58,236 nucleotides of DNA from an uncultured Bacilli bacterium (GTDB lineage: Bacteria > Bacillota_I > Bacilli_A > RF39 > UBA660): positions 1 to 58,236 of the forward strand of contig CAKPFG010000006.1 in assembly GCA_934153675.1 (NCBI GenBank), in the 5' to 3' direction. The notes beneath the pieces were generated by a model. That model saw nothing but the letters and a program-made list of their open reading frames with translations. It had not been told where the DNA came from and made no database searches. Shown here one piece after another: positions 44,458-54,494 of this stretch. Numbering within the stretch: the stretch's first letter is position 1; the number at the start of each line of letters is the position of its first letter. The position numbers were made by a program, and so were the translations under genes.

Positions 44458-45060
44458 ATGAAAATGAATGAATATGATGGTGAAAGTATTAAAAATGATT
44501 TAAGTGAGGAAGTTTTTTCTTTGGCTTTTTATTTAGGTAATCATTTTTATGATAATTATAGTGATTTAAAAAGTCTAATTGGAAAAATAATTGAGTTAGA
44601 TAATGATAGTATATCTTTAATAATATCTTCTATTACTGATTTACATTTATATAAAATAGAAGAAAATAATCCAATTGCCACTAAAAGTTTTAATAAACGA
44701 GTTTTTGATTTTTGTTCTATTATGTGTGCATTAAAAGATTGTGGTTATGATTTATCACTTTTAAAGGATAAAAAAAACAATTCTCTTTATATATCGTATT
44801 TAAGTCAGGCTAGGGTTGGATTAATGAAAAAAATTCAAAATAAAATGGATATTATGATAACAAATCCTTTAGATTTTAATTATAGTAATAGTTTAGAAGA
44901 TGATGCCACTGTAAATAGAAGATTAATTTCTAACACTAAAATAAATGGAATTGAATTATGTAATTTAATGAACTATTTGTTGTATCCACAATTTAAAAAT
45001 TTAGATATTATTAAATGTGGCAATTATGTGGCAGATAATCCAAAAATATTAGTCAAATAA
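44458..45060 (+). CDS. Unknown soluble protein upstream of kinase-like gene
   Basis: 200 residues, mostly helical (EDGESIKNDLSEEVFSLAF-like start, long helix segments, no membrane segment). Start is the ATG behind AAAGGAGGGG. The kinase-like gene follows after 13 bases, so it may be a substrate or partner. No family recognised. Confidence 0.55.
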   Translation: MKMNEYDGESIKNDLSEEVFSLAFYLGNHFYDNYSDLKSLIGKIIELDNDSISLIISSITDLHLYKIEENNPIATKSFNKRVFDFCSIMCALKDCGYDLSLLKDKKNNSLYISYLSQARVGLMKKIQNKMDIMITNPLDFNYSNSLEDDATVNRRLISNTKINGIELCNLMNYLLYPQFKNLDIIKCGNYVADNPKILVK

Positions 45061-45073
45061 AATAAGTGGGGAT

Positions 45074-45829
45074 ATGATGGAATTTAAAAATAGAAATGAT
45101 TTTTTATGCTTTTTAAAAGGATTAAAATTTATAGGTGCTGGCACACAGGGCGTTTGTTATAGTGACATTAATGGTAAGGTATATAAGATATTTCGTCAAT
45201 ATTTAGATCAAGAATACTTATCTGATAATTTTTTAGAAAAAGTTAATTATCAAAAGGAAGATATTTTAAAGTTTGGATATATTAAAAATAATACATTTAA
45301 ATGGCCCGAGGATGTAGTAATTGTTTTGGGAGAAGTGGTTGGTTACATTGGAAAATTTGTACAAGCAAAACCACTTTATAATATAAATCCATTAAATATT
45401 GATTTGGATAAATTTGTAAGATGTATTAAACGCACACATGATGATTTATCCATTTTATCTAAAAACCATGTTTTAACATATGATTTAATGTATAATATAA
45501 TGTATGGTAATCATTTTTATGTTACTGATTGTGATGAATTTAGCTATTCTAATAGAAAAGTCGGTCTTGATACTAGAAATATTAGAAATTTTGATATGGA
45601 ATTATATTATTTTTTAATAGATAATTATTTTGATGAATTCATAAATGAATATAGTATTTTAAAAAAAATGTATTTAAGAAAGGATACTGATATATTATAT
45701 TTTATTGAATTATTTAGAAAAAAATTAAGTGAATATTTAGGCGTTAATGTAAATAGATTATCTTTGGCTAAAAAGTGTTTAAATAAAAATAAATTAGAAA
45801 AAGAATATTTGAGGGGTAAAGTAAAGTAA
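45074..45829 (+). CDS. Protein-kinase-fold protein (atypical), copy 2
   Basis: 251 residues. GAGTQGVCYSDINGKVYKIF gives a nucleotide loop with the beta-3 Lys (YKIF), LTYDLMYNIMY is the catalytic-loop equivalent (Asp and Asn kept, HR lost) and VTDCDEFSY the metal site in place of DFG. These parallel the protein at 22.65 kb (YKF, YQDLSFENIL, FCDIDN). It probably phosphorylates an unknown target. Overlaps nothing; shares a unit with the helical gene before it. Confidence 0.65.
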   Translation: MMEFKNRNDFLCFLKGLKFIGAGTQGVCYSDINGKVYKIFRQYLDQEYLSDNFLEKVNYQKEDILKFGYIKNNTFKWPEDVVIVLGEVVGYIGKFVQAKPLYNINPLNIDLDKFVRCIKRTHDDLSILSKNHVLTYDLMYNIMYGNHFYVTDCDEFSYSNRKVGLDTRNIRNFDMELYYFLIDNYFDEFINEYSILKKMYLRKDTDILYFIELFRKKLSEYLGVNVNRLSLAKKCLNKNKLEKEYLRGKVK

Positions 45830-45898
45830 AAATCTTTTCTTGGTTTTATTTTACTTTTCTTTTTTTTATTTTAATAGTATAATTAGGTAGGTGATGAT

Positions 45899-48427
45899 AT
45901 GGACAAATTAATTATGGTAGATGGAAATAATTTGCTTTTTAGGAGTTATTATGCTACTGCTTATCAAGGTAATTTTATGAAAAATAGTAAAGGTTTTCCT
46001 ACTAATGCTTTATTTGGTTTTACCAATATGATAAATAAGATAATTAAAGAAGAAAAACCTACAAATATTATAGTAGCTTTTGATAAAGGAAAAACATTTC
46101 GACATGAAAAATATGATTTTTATAAAGGTGGAAGAGATGAAATGCCTAATGAATTAGCTCTTCAATTTCCTGTAGCTAAAAAAATGTTAAACTTAATGGG
46201 AATAAAGTATTATGAAATTGATAATTATGAAGCTGATGATATTATTGGTACTTTTGCCTCTATTTGTGATATTAATAATTATCATGGATTAATAATTAGC
46301 AGTGATAAGGATTTATTGCAATTAATATCAAAGAATGTTGAGGTTAAATTATTAAAATCAAGTGATTATATTAGATATGATTTAAAGTCTTTTAAAAATG
46401 ATTATGGTATTGATCCTATTAATATTATAGATTTGAAAGCTTTAATGGGGGATAGTTCAGATAACATTCCGGGAGTTAAAGGAATTGGAGAAAAAACAGC
46501 TTTAAAACTATTACATGAATTTAAAACTTTAGATGGTATTTATAATAATTTGGATAAAATAAAAGGTGCTGTTTTAAAAAAGTTAGAAAATGATAAGAAA
46601 TCTGCTTATATGAGTTATGAGATTGCTACTATATATAGATTAGTTCCTCTTACTATTGATATTAATGATACTATTTATAATGATAAGAAAGAAGAATTAT
46701 ATGATTTATATCGTGATTTGGAATTCTATTCTTTTTTAAAGGATAAAAAAATTGAGGAAAGTGATATTGATTATGTTGTTGTTAGCGATATTAACGATTT
46801 TGTAGTTAAGGGAGATGCAGCTTATTTTTTAAGCCTTGATAATGCTAATTATCATAAAGCTAATATTTTAGGAATGGGAGTATACTCTAAGGATAAAAGT
46901 TATTTTGTTCCATATGATATATTAAAACAAAATCCATCCTTTTTAACTAATAATATAAAATATACCTATGATTTGAAAAAGAATATTGTTTGTTTAAAGT
47001 GGCATAACATTAATCTTGATAATACACAAATTGATATTATGCTAGCGGCATATTTACTTGAGTATAACGTTAAGGAAAATATAAGTTATTTAGCACGAGA
47101 ATTATCGTATGAAATAGATAGTACAAATATTGAAAAAGATAGTGTTTTAAAGGCTAAATTTATATATGAGATAAAAGATAGATTAATAGATGAGTTGCAT
47201 AAAGAAAAAATGCTAGATTTGTTTAATCATATAGAAATGCCTTTAAGTTTGGTTTTGGCCGATATGGAATATACTGGGTTTAATGTTTCAAAAGAAATGT
47301 TAGATAATATGGGGCTTGAGATAAAAGAAAAAATTGATAATTTAAGAAAAGAAATATATGATTTATCTGGGGAAGAATTTAATATTTCTTCACCAAGTCA
47401 ATTAGGGATGATTTTATTTGATAAATTATCTTTACCACATGGTAAAAAAACGAAAACTGGTTATTCTACTTCGTCAGATATATTAGAAAAATTAAAATAT
47501 AAACATCCTGTTATAGATAAAATTATTGAATATCGTATGCTTATGAAACTTTATTCATCTTATATTGAAGGTTTAAAAAATAATATTTTTCCTGATAATA
47601 AAATTCATACAATATATACACAAACTATTACTCGTACTGGTAGATTATCTTCAATAGAACCTAATTTACAGAATATTCCCATTAGAAATGAATATGGACG
47701 TTTGATTAGGAAGGCTTTTTTACCAAGTGAAGATTCTATTATATTAAGTAGTGATTATTCACAAATAGAATTAAGATTATTATCTCATATGGCAGATATT
47801 AAAACTCTTAAGGAAGCTTTTAATAAAAATTTAGATATTCATAAAAAGACAGCTAGTGATATATTTAAGGTTGATATTAATAGTGTAACAAAAGAACAAA
47901 GAAGAATGGCTAAGGCTGTTAATTTTGGTATTATATATGGTATAAGTAGTTTTGGACTTAGTGAAAATTTAAATATTAAAGTAAATGATGCTAAGGAATT
48001 TATTGATAATTATTATGAAACATATCCTGGTATTAAAGAGTATATGGACAATATAGTAAAATACGCTAAAGAAGATTGTTATGTTAAAACCTTATTTGGA
48101 AGGAAAAGAACTGTTAAAGAAATTAATAATAAGAATTATTTAATAAGGCAGGCAGCTTATAGAATATGTTTAAATACACCAATTCAAGGGACTGCTGCTG
48201 ATATTATAAAAAAAGCTATGATTGATGTTTATAATGAGTTTAATAGACAAAAATTAAAAAGCAAAATACTCGTTCAGGTGCACGATGAACTTGTAATTGA
48301 TTTAAAAAATGACGAAAAAGATAAAGTTATAAAAATATTAACTGATAAAATGGAAAATGTTTATAAACTAAGTGTTCCATTAAAAGTAGATATTAGTTAT
48401 GGTAAAGATTGGTATAGTGCTAAGTAA
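45899..48427 (+). CDS. polA: DNA polymerase I
   Basis: 842 residues. 5' nuclease domain (about 1-290; DNYEADDIIGT, SSDKDLLQL, GDSSDNIPGVKGIGEKTA); a 3'-5' exonuclease-like domain (about 290-450) that has lost its DxE motif (FLSLDNANYH), so no proofreading, as in Bacillus; polymerase domain with motif A DYSQIELRLLSHMA, motif B RRMAKAVNFGIIYG and motif C QVHDELVID. A TATAAT box (45878-45883) lies 15 bases before the ATG. Confidence 0.97.
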   Translation: MDKLIMVDGNNLLFRSYYATAYQGNFMKNSKGFPTNALFGFTNMINKIIKEEKPTNIIVAFDKGKTFRHEKYDFYKGGRDEMPNELALQFPVAKKMLNLMGIKYYEIDNYEADDIIGTFASICDINNYHGLIISSDKDLLQLISKNVEVKLLKSSDYIRYDLKSFKNDYGIDPINIIDLKALMGDSSDNIPGVKGIGEKTALKLLHEFKTLDGIYNNLDKIKGAVLKKLENDKKSAYMSYEIATIYRLVPLTIDINDTIYNDKKEELYDLYRDLEFYSFLKDKKIEESDIDYVVVSDINDFVVKGDAAYFLSLDNANYHKANILGMGVYSKDKSYFVPYDILKQNPSFLTNNIKYTYDLKKNIVCLKWHNINLDNTQIDIMLAAYLLEYNVKENISYLARELSYEIDSTNIEKDSVLKAKFIYEIKDRLIDELHKEKMLDLFNHIEMPLSLVLADMEYTGFNVSKEMLDNMGLEIKEKIDNLRKEIYDLSGEEFNISSPSQLGMILFDKLSLPHGKKTKTGYSTSSDILEKLKYKHPVIDKIIEYRMLMKLYSSYIEGLKNNIFPDNKIHTIYTQTITRTGRLSSIEPNLQNIPIRNEYGRLIRKAFLPSEDSIILSSDYSQIELRLLSHMADIKTLKEAFNKNLDIHKKTASDIFKVDINSVTKEQRRMAKAVNFGIIYGISSFGLSENLNIKVNDAKEFIDNYYETYPGIKEYMDNIVKYAKEDCYVKTLFGRKRTVKEINNKNYLIRQAAYRICLNTPIQGTAADIIKKAMIDVYNEFNRQKLKSKILVQVHDELVIDLKNDEKDKVIKILTDKMENVYKLSVPLKVDISYGKDWYSAK

Positions 48428-48435
48428 GGAGAATT

Positions 48436-48558
48436 ATGAAAAATATAAAGAAAAAACAAAACGAGGTAAAACAATTATTTGTTTTAGTTGTGGCTACCAT
48501 TTTGGTAATACTTGCAGTAGTATTAGGGTTTATGTTAGCTAATCATTTTTTTGGATAA
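48436..48558 (+). CDS. Small single-helix membrane protein
   Basis: 40 residues: a basic start (MKNIKKKQNEVKQL), one membrane helix (about 14-36) and a short tail (NHFFG). It follows polA by eight bases with an AAGGAGA site. Too short for family recognition; the clean ribosome site and helix make it plausible. Confidence 0.5.
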   Translation: MKNIKKKQNEVKQLFVLVVATILVILAVVLGFMLANHFFG

Positions 48559-48670
48559 GTATTTAAAATAAGTAAAAATATATTACTTGATATTAAATTA
48601 AATATGTAATATAATTAAAACGTGATTAGACAATATATTTTTATAAAAATGTGTAAGTATTAAATTCATA

Positions 48671-48722
48671 AAATATTATGAAATTGAAATTAAAATTATT
48701 ATCTTTTCATAATATTTTTTAT
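48671..48722 (+). terminator. Terminator or attenuator before the small membrane gene
   Basis: A perfect 13-bp stem, AAATATTATGAAA (48671-48683) with TTTCATAATATTT (48705-48717), and TTTT after it. It probably ends the polA transcript; the next gene starts 15 bases later, so read-through would be needed unless a promoter is hidden. Confidence 0.65.
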
Positions 48723-48736
48723 GTAGTGGAGGATAT

Positions 48737-49069
48737 ATGAAACCGGTTATTTTATTTCTAATAATGTTTATAGTTGTGTTTTTAATTTATTATTTATTTG
48801 TTATAAGGAGAAAAAAATATTTATATAAATTTATAAATGGTAAGGAAGTTTCTTATTTAAAGAAAGTATATAAAATAAATATAAAAGAAAATGATAAAAA
48901 AATAGCAATTTTGATAGCTTTTACCAATTCTTTTATCATATCTTTTGTATGCGTTATTGTTTGTTTTATATCTAATATTTTTTTTCAAGCAATACTAGGT
49001 TTTGTGCTTGTTATTATTTTAATATTATTAATGTATCATATCATTGGCAAAATATATCAAAAAAAATAA
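48737..49069 (+). CDS. Small membrane protein before leuS
   Basis: 110 residues: an N-terminal helix (about 3-22), a basic cytosolic segment (RRKKYLYKF, SYLKKVYKINIKE), and two further helices. GTGGAGG gives the start. It lies nine bases before leuS. No family recognised. Confidence 0.6.
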   Translation: MKPVILFLIMFIVVFLIYYLFVIRRKKYLYKFINGKEVSYLKKVYKINIKENDKKIAILIAFTNSFIISFVCVIVCFISNIFFQAILGFVLVIILILLMYHIIGKIYQKK

Positions 49070-49078
49070 GGAGGATTT

Positions 49079-51478
49079 ATGTATAATTTTAAAGAGATAG
49101 AAAAAAAATGGCAAAACTATTGGTTGGAAAATAAAACGTTTAGAGCTTTAAATGATTCTTCTAAAAAAAAGTTTTATTATTTAGTTGAATTTCCATATCC
49201 ATCTGGTGCTGGGCTTCATGTAGGACATGTTAGAAGTTATACGGCTCTTGATGCAATGGCAAGAAAAAAAAGAATGGAAGGGTACAATGTTTTATATCCT
49301 ATTGGCTGGGATGCTTTTGGTTTGCCAGCTGAACAATATGCTATTAAAAATCATATTCATCCAAAAATAGCTGTAGAGAGAAATATCAAAGTATTTAAAT
49401 CGCAAATTCAATCTTTGGGTATATCATTTGACTGGGATAGAGAAATAGCAACTACTGATGAGAAATATTATAAATGGACACAGTGGCAATTTTTAAAATT
49501 TTATGAAAATGGTATGGCATATAAAGCTAAAAAAGAAATTAATTGGTGCCCTAATTGTAAAATTGGATTATCAAATGAAGAGGCTATAGGTAATGTTTGT
49601 GAAAGATGTGGTGGCAGGGTTGTAAAGCGAAAAAAAGAACAATGGATGTTAAAAATGAGTGCTTATGCTGAAAAATTACTAAGTGGACTTGACAAAACCG
49701 AGTTTATGGATCGTATTAAAACTGCACAAATTAATTGGATTGGAAAAAGTGTTGGAGCTACTATTAATTTTAAACTTGAAAATATAAATGATTCTATTGA
49801 AATTTTTACAACTCGTTGTGATACTTTGTTTGGTGTTACTTTTATGGTAATATCACCAGAACATGAAATGTTAAAAAAATATGCAAATAAAATAAAAAAT
49901 TTGAATGAAATAAATGAATATCAATTACTTGCAGCAAGTAAAACGGAAATTGAAAGAACGGATATGACTAAGGAAAAAACAGGAGTTAGAATTGATGGTA
50001 TAAATGCTATCAATCCGATAAATGGTAAGGTTATACCTATTTGGATTAGTGATTATGTACTTACTAATTATGGTACAGGAGCAATTATGGCCGTTCCTGC
50101 TCACGATAGTCGCGATTATGCATTTGCAAAAAAATTTAATATTGATATTATTCCAGTAATTGAAGGTGATATTTCAAATAATGCGTTTACAGAAGATGGT
50201 AAGATGATTAATTCAGGCTTTTTAAATGGGTATACAAATAAAAAAGATTCTATTAATAAAATGCTTGAGTATTTAGAAAAAAATGGTATAGGAAAAAGAA
50301 AAACTAATTATAAGTTACAGGATTGGGTTTTTTCACGTCAAAGATTTTGGGGAGAACCAATTCCTATGGTATATTGTGATGATTGTGGTTGGGTTCCTGT
50401 TAAATATTCTGATTTACCAGTTAAACTACCAGATGTTGCATCGTATGAACCAACAGATGATGGTGAAAGTCCACTTGCTAACATTCCTTCTTTTGTTAAT
50501 ACTAAATGTCCACGTTGTAATAAAGATGCTAAAAGAGAAACAGATACTATGCCTAACTGGGCTGGTTCTAGTTGGTATTATTTAAGATATATGGATCCAA
50601 ATAATGATAAAGAGTTTGTTTCTTTAGATGCATTAAAATATTTTAATCAAGTTGATTATTATAATGGTGGTATGGAACATGCGACAAGACATTTGCTATA
50701 TGCTAGATTTTGGCATAATTTTCTATATGACCAAGGGCTTGTTCCTTACAGTGAACCGTTTAAAAAAAGAGTAGCTCATGGGATGATATTGGGTTCTAAT
50801 GGGGAAAAAATGAGTAAGTCAAAAGGTAATGTTATTAATCCCGATGATATGGTTAAATTGTATGGAGCAGATGCTCTTAGATGTTATGAAATGTTTATTG
50901 GTGATTATACCTTAGATGCGTCTTGGAGTGAAAATGGTCTTAAAGGTTGTAAAAAATTTTTAGATAGGATATATCGTTTAGGAAAAAAGCTGAATGATAA
51001 TGATAAATTTTCTAATCAAATAGAAATATTAATGAATCAAACAATAAAAAAGGTTACTTTTGATTTAGATAATATGAAATATAATACAGCTGTATCTTCG
51101 TTAATGATATTATTAAATGAACTTGAAAAATTAGATAGTGTTAGTAAAAAAGATTATAGAACCTTACTTCATCTTTTAAATCCAATTTCACCACATATTA
51201 CAGAGGAATTAAATGAAAAATATGCTTTAGGAGATATGCTTGCATCTTCAACATGGCCTGTTTATGATGATGCAAAATTAGAAAATATTGCATATACAAT
51301 GGTAGTACAAGTTAATGGTAAAGTTAGAGGTAAATTGGTAGTTAATAATGATATATCAAAAGAGGAAATGAAAAATATTGCCCTTAATATTGATAATGTG
51401 AAAACATGTATAGAAAATAAGGAAATTATAAAAATAATAGTAGTACCTAAAAAAATTGTTAATATAGTAGTAAAATAA
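49079..51478 (+). CDS. leuS: Leucyl-tRNA synthetase
   Basis: 799 residues, standard bacterial length. HIGH motif in SGAGLHVGHVRSY, editing domain with TTRCDTLFGVTFMVISPEHE (broken: TTRCDTLFG and MVISPEHE), RQRFWGEPIPMVYCDDCGWV zinc-type insert, and KMSKSKGNV. The C-terminal VQVNGKVRGKLVV is present. No T-box precedes it, unlike valS. Start behind AAGGAGG. Confidence 0.96.
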   Translation: MYNFKEIEKKWQNYWLENKTFRALNDSSKKKFYYLVEFPYPSGAGLHVGHVRSYTALDAMARKKRMEGYNVLYPIGWDAFGLPAEQYAIKNHIHPKIAVERNIKVFKSQIQSLGISFDWDREIATTDEKYYKWTQWQFLKFYENGMAYKAKKEINWCPNCKIGLSNEEAIGNVCERCGGRVVKRKKEQWMLKMSAYAEKLLSGLDKTEFMDRIKTAQINWIGKSVGATINFKLENINDSIEIFTTRCDTLFGVTFMVISPEHEMLKKYANKIKNLNEINEYQLLAASKTEIERTDMTKEKTGVRIDGINAINPINGKVIPIWISDYVLTNYGTGAIMAVPAHDSRDYAFAKKFNIDIIPVIEGDISNNAFTEDGKMINSGFLNGYTNKKDSINKMLEYLEKNGIGKRKTNYKLQDWVFSRQRFWGEPIPMVYCDDCGWVPVKYSDLPVKLPDVASYEPTDDGESPLANIPSFVNTKCPRCNKDAKRETDTMPNWAGSSWYYLRYMDPNNDKEFVSLDALKYFNQVDYYNGGMEHATRHLLYARFWHNFLYDQGLVPYSEPFKKRVAHGMILGSNGEKMSKSKGNVINPDDMVKLYGADALRCYEMFIGDYTLDASWSENGLKGCKKFLDRIYRLGKKLNDNDKFSNQIEILMNQTIKKVTFDLDNMKYNTAVSSLMILLNELEKLDSVSKKDYRTLLHLLNPISPHITEELNEKYALGDMLASSTWPVYDDAKLENIAYTMVVQVNGKVRGKLVVNNDISKEEMKNIALNIDNVKTCIENKEIIKIIVVPKKIVNIVVK

Positions 51479-51492
51479 ATTATATTATCCAT

Positions 51493-51520
51493 GCAAGTTT
51501 TATAAAAAACTTGCTTTTTT
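51493..51520 (+). terminator. leuS terminator
   Basis: GCAAGTTTT...AAAACTTGC hairpin (51493-51514) followed by TTTTTT. Confidence 0.8.
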
Positions 51521-51759
51521 AGTATATAATAATATACTTTTAGTAAGAATTTTGTTAAGTTTAAATAAGTAAAATTAGATATTATTTACTAAAAAGGGAT
51601 ATAAATATTTTAAATATGTAATTAATGTATTTTTTTTCTTTATTTTATTGACAAAGTTTCACTAATAGTATAAGATATATAAAAAAGTATATTGCCAGTG
51701 TACATATTTCGACAAAAGATTTATAAAAATAAAAATATAATAAATTAAGGAGATTAATT

Positions 51760-53520
51760 ATGAAAGAAAAATATATTATATCTGTTGATCTGGATGGCAC
51801 TATTTTAAATAGTAATAAGTGTATTAGTAATTATACTTTAGATGTATTAAAGAAGTGTCAAAAACTTGGCTTTAAAATATTTATTAACACTTCAAGAAGT
51901 TATTTAAATACATTGGAGTTGTCAGTTAAGATGAATGCTGATTTTGTTTCTTGTTTTAATGGAAATTATATTTATAGTAAAAAAACTATTTATAAAAATA
52001 GTTTTAGTAAAAATGTATTTAACAGTTTAATTAATATTATTATTAGAAATAAATTAGAGGTTATTGTTGAGTGTATTGATGGTACATATAGAAATAAAAT
52101 AGAGGCATATAGTTTTATAGATTCAAATTATTTTGACTTTTCAAAAATTAAGAATAATTCTTGTTTTAAAATTTTAATAGCAAAAGATGATCTTGTTTAT
52201 TTTAATTATTTAATAGAAAAATATAATTTAGTATATGAATATGATTCTATAAATAAAATTTATAGAATCATGCCGAGTTTTTCAAACAAATTAAATGGTT
52301 TAAAGTATATATTAAATTTGCTTAATTTTAAGTATAAAACCATATCTTTTGGTGATGATATTTCTGATTTAAAAACTTTAAAATATAGTGATATTGGTAT
52401 TAAAATGAAAAACTCTAGTAAAAGTTTAGATGAAATTAAGTTTGTAACTGATGATAATGATTCTGATGGAGTAGCTAAATTTTTATCTAATATGTTTAAT
52501 TTTGATATGAAAACTAATTATAATAATGTTAAACTTTTGGATTGTACTTTAAGAGATGGGGGACATTTAAATAATTCTTTTTTTGGATATGAAAATATTA
52601 TTTATATAATAAAAAATTTAGTTAAATCTAATATGGATATTATTGAATTAGGTTTTTTAGAAGATTGTGTATATAATTGTGATATTGCTAGATTTAATAA
52701 AGTAGAAGATGCTTATCAATTACTTGATGATATTCATTTTAATGGAGTTTATTCTCTTTTAACGCAGGTTGATAAGTTTGACATAAATAAACTTAGTTAT
52801 TGTAATGGAAAAATTCAAATGATTAGAATATCATTTCATAAACATTTATTAAAAAAAGCATTATTCTTTTGTAAAGAGGTAAAAAAGAAAGGTTATATTT
52901 GTACATTAAATCCAATTAATTTTTCTGGTTATAGTAATTTAGAGGTTGTAGAACTTTTAAAGAAAGTAAATAATCTTGATATAGATTATTTTACTGTAGT
53001 TGATACATTTGGAACATTAACTAATAATGCCTTTAAAAATAAGTTAAGTCTTATAAACAGATTATTAAAAAAAGATATTTCATTAGCGTTACATCTACAT
53101 GATAATCTTTCTAGTTCTTTTTCTACTGCTCAAATACTAATGCAAGAAAATAGTAGATATAATAAAATAATTATAGACTGTTCTTTATTAGGTATGGGAA
53201 GAGATCCTGGTAATTTAAAAACAGAACTTATTATGTATTATTTAAATGATTACAAAAAGTGTTATCAAATTAAATATATATATAAATTAATCGAAACTGT
53301 AATAAGAAATTATAAGGATGAATATAAATGGGGACATGATTTTTCGTATTCTATTAGTGCTTTTTTAAAAGCACATAGATCTTATGCTGAGTATTTGAAA
53401 AATAAAAATATTGGATATTATGATATAGATAGAATAATTAAAATGATTCCAGATACTTATAAAGATAGATATAATTTAGAGTTAATTGAAAAATTATATG
53501 AGGAGGAAATATGTATTTAG
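51760..53520 (+). CDS. Fusion: Cof-type HAD phosphatase + HMGL-like aldolase
   Basis: 586 residues. N-terminal ~240: HAD hydrolase with SVDLDGTILNS (motif I), NTSRSY (motif II) and FGDDISDLKTL (motif IV). C-terminal ~330: a DRE-TIM metallolyase like 4-hydroxy-2-oxovalerate aldolase or homocitrate-type enzymes, with DCTLRDGGH (about 259-267), LHLHDN (about 444-449, metal His pair) and GMGRDPGN (about 478). An aldolase that makes or splits a keto acid, tied to a phosphatase, suits a keto-sugar-acid pathway. It overlaps the next gene by 10 bases. Start behind AAGGAGA. Confidence 0.75.
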   Translation: MKEKYIISVDLDGTILNSNKCISNYTLDVLKKCQKLGFKIFINTSRSYLNTLELSVKMNADFVSCFNGNYIYSKKTIYKNSFSKNVFNSLINIIIRNKLEVIVECIDGTYRNKIEAYSFIDSNYFDFSKIKNNSCFKILIAKDDLVYFNYLIEKYNLVYEYDSINKIYRIMPSFSNKLNGLKYILNLLNFKYKTISFGDDISDLKTLKYSDIGIKMKNSSKSLDEIKFVTDDNDSDGVAKFLSNMFNFDMKTNYNNVKLLDCTLRDGGHLNNSFFGYENIIYIIKNLVKSNMDIIELGFLEDCVYNCDIARFNKVEDAYQLLDDIHFNGVYSLLTQVDKFDINKLSYCNGKIQMIRISFHKHLLKKALFFCKEVKKKGYICTLNPINFSGYSNLEVVELLKKVNNLDIDYFTVVDTFGTLTNNAFKNKLSLINRLLKKDISLALHLHDNLSSSFSTAQILMQENSRYNKIIIDCSLLGMGRDPGNLKTELIMYYLNDYKKCYQIKYIYKLIETVIRNYKDEYKWGHDFSYSISAFLKAHRSYAEYLKNKNIGYYDIDRIIKMIPDTYKDRYNLELIEKLYEEEICI

Positions 53521-54494
53521 ATAAATATATTTATGAAAATAATGTTAGTACAGATTATCCAGTTTTTAAAGATAATATTTTCGTTGATTTAAAAATGCCT
53601 GTTAACGATTTGTTTTTAGCACAGTATAAAGATTTATCTTTTAATGCTGTTGATATTGTTTTTAAGTATTTGGCTATAGAAAATTATTATAATATAAATG
53701 ATTATGGCTTTAATTTATATAATAAACTACAATATTATAGGACCGGTAAGGATTGGTCTAATCGTTTTAAAGATTTAATTAAATCATTTGAATATGGTTA
53801 TAATTTAAATAGTAAAGTTGAAACTGATTTAAATTATTCAATTCATGATGGTGCACATAGAGTTGCTCTTTGTCTTTTTCACAATATAGATGATATAAAT
53901 GTACGAATTTTTAATACTTTTTTATATCGTAGGGAATATGGTTTTTCTTATATTGAAAAATATTTTAATAAAAATGAAATCAATATTATAAAAGTCAAAT
54001 TAAATGAATTATTAAATAAATGCAATCATCCATATTATTGTATATTATGGACTCCAGCTTATTTCATATTTAATGATTTAAAAAAAGATTTAATAAATAC
54101 TTATGATGTTAATTTATTATCCGATAGTATTATTTCTTTTAATGAAGAAAAATTAAGAAAATTTATTTATGATGTATATAAAACAGATGATATAAAAAAA
54201 GAAAAATTAGATTTAAAGTATAAATATATTATTAATTCTATTAATAAAAGTGGAATTTCAAGTCCATATCAAGTGAATTTAATAAAGTTAGATTTAAATA
54301 ATCCTTTATTTAGATTAAAGCCTTTAACAGGTCTTCCACAATCTAAAAAAACAATGATGATTAAATCATATTTAAGGGATAAATATCAAAAGAGTATAGT
54401 TGATTATCATTATGATATTATGATGCATATGACAGATAATACTACACAAAATAGAGATGTTAATAAAGTTTTAAAGAAAGTAGGTAACTTATGA
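53511..54494 (+). CDS. Unknown protein with ParB-like HDGAHR motif
   Basis: 327 residues. The central SIHDGAHRVALCLFH followed by VRIFN resembles the ParB/sulfiredoxin-type nucleotide-binding motif (DGxHR). The N-terminal ~100 residues and the C-terminal half (SPYQVNLIKLDLN, TQNRDVNKVLKK) show no known domain. Capsule and nonulosonic-type clusters often hold such proteins, with no assigned reaction. Overlaps the genes on both sides (10 and 4 bases), so it is part of one operon. Confidence 0.55.
   Translation: MYLDKYIYENNVSTDYPVFKDNIFVDLKMPVNDLFLAQYKDLSFNAVDIVFKYLAIENYYNINDYGFNLYNKLQYYRTGKDWSNRFKDLIKSFEYGYNLNSKVETDLNYSIHDGAHRVALCLFHNIDDINVRIFNTFLYRREYGFSYIEKYFNKNEINIIKVKLNELLNKCNHPYYCILWTPAYFIFNDLKKDLINTYDVNLLSDSIISFNEEKLRKFIYDVYKTDDIKKEKLDLKYKYIINSINKSGISSPYQVNLIKLDLNNPLFRLKPLTGLPQSKKTMMIKSYLRDKYQKSIVDYHYDIMMHMTDNTTQNRDVNKVLKKVGNL

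Noticed and set aside
48559..48736. T-box or other leader for leuS
   Set aside because: No T-box consensus or specifier structure is present; only a plain terminator hairpin is seen.
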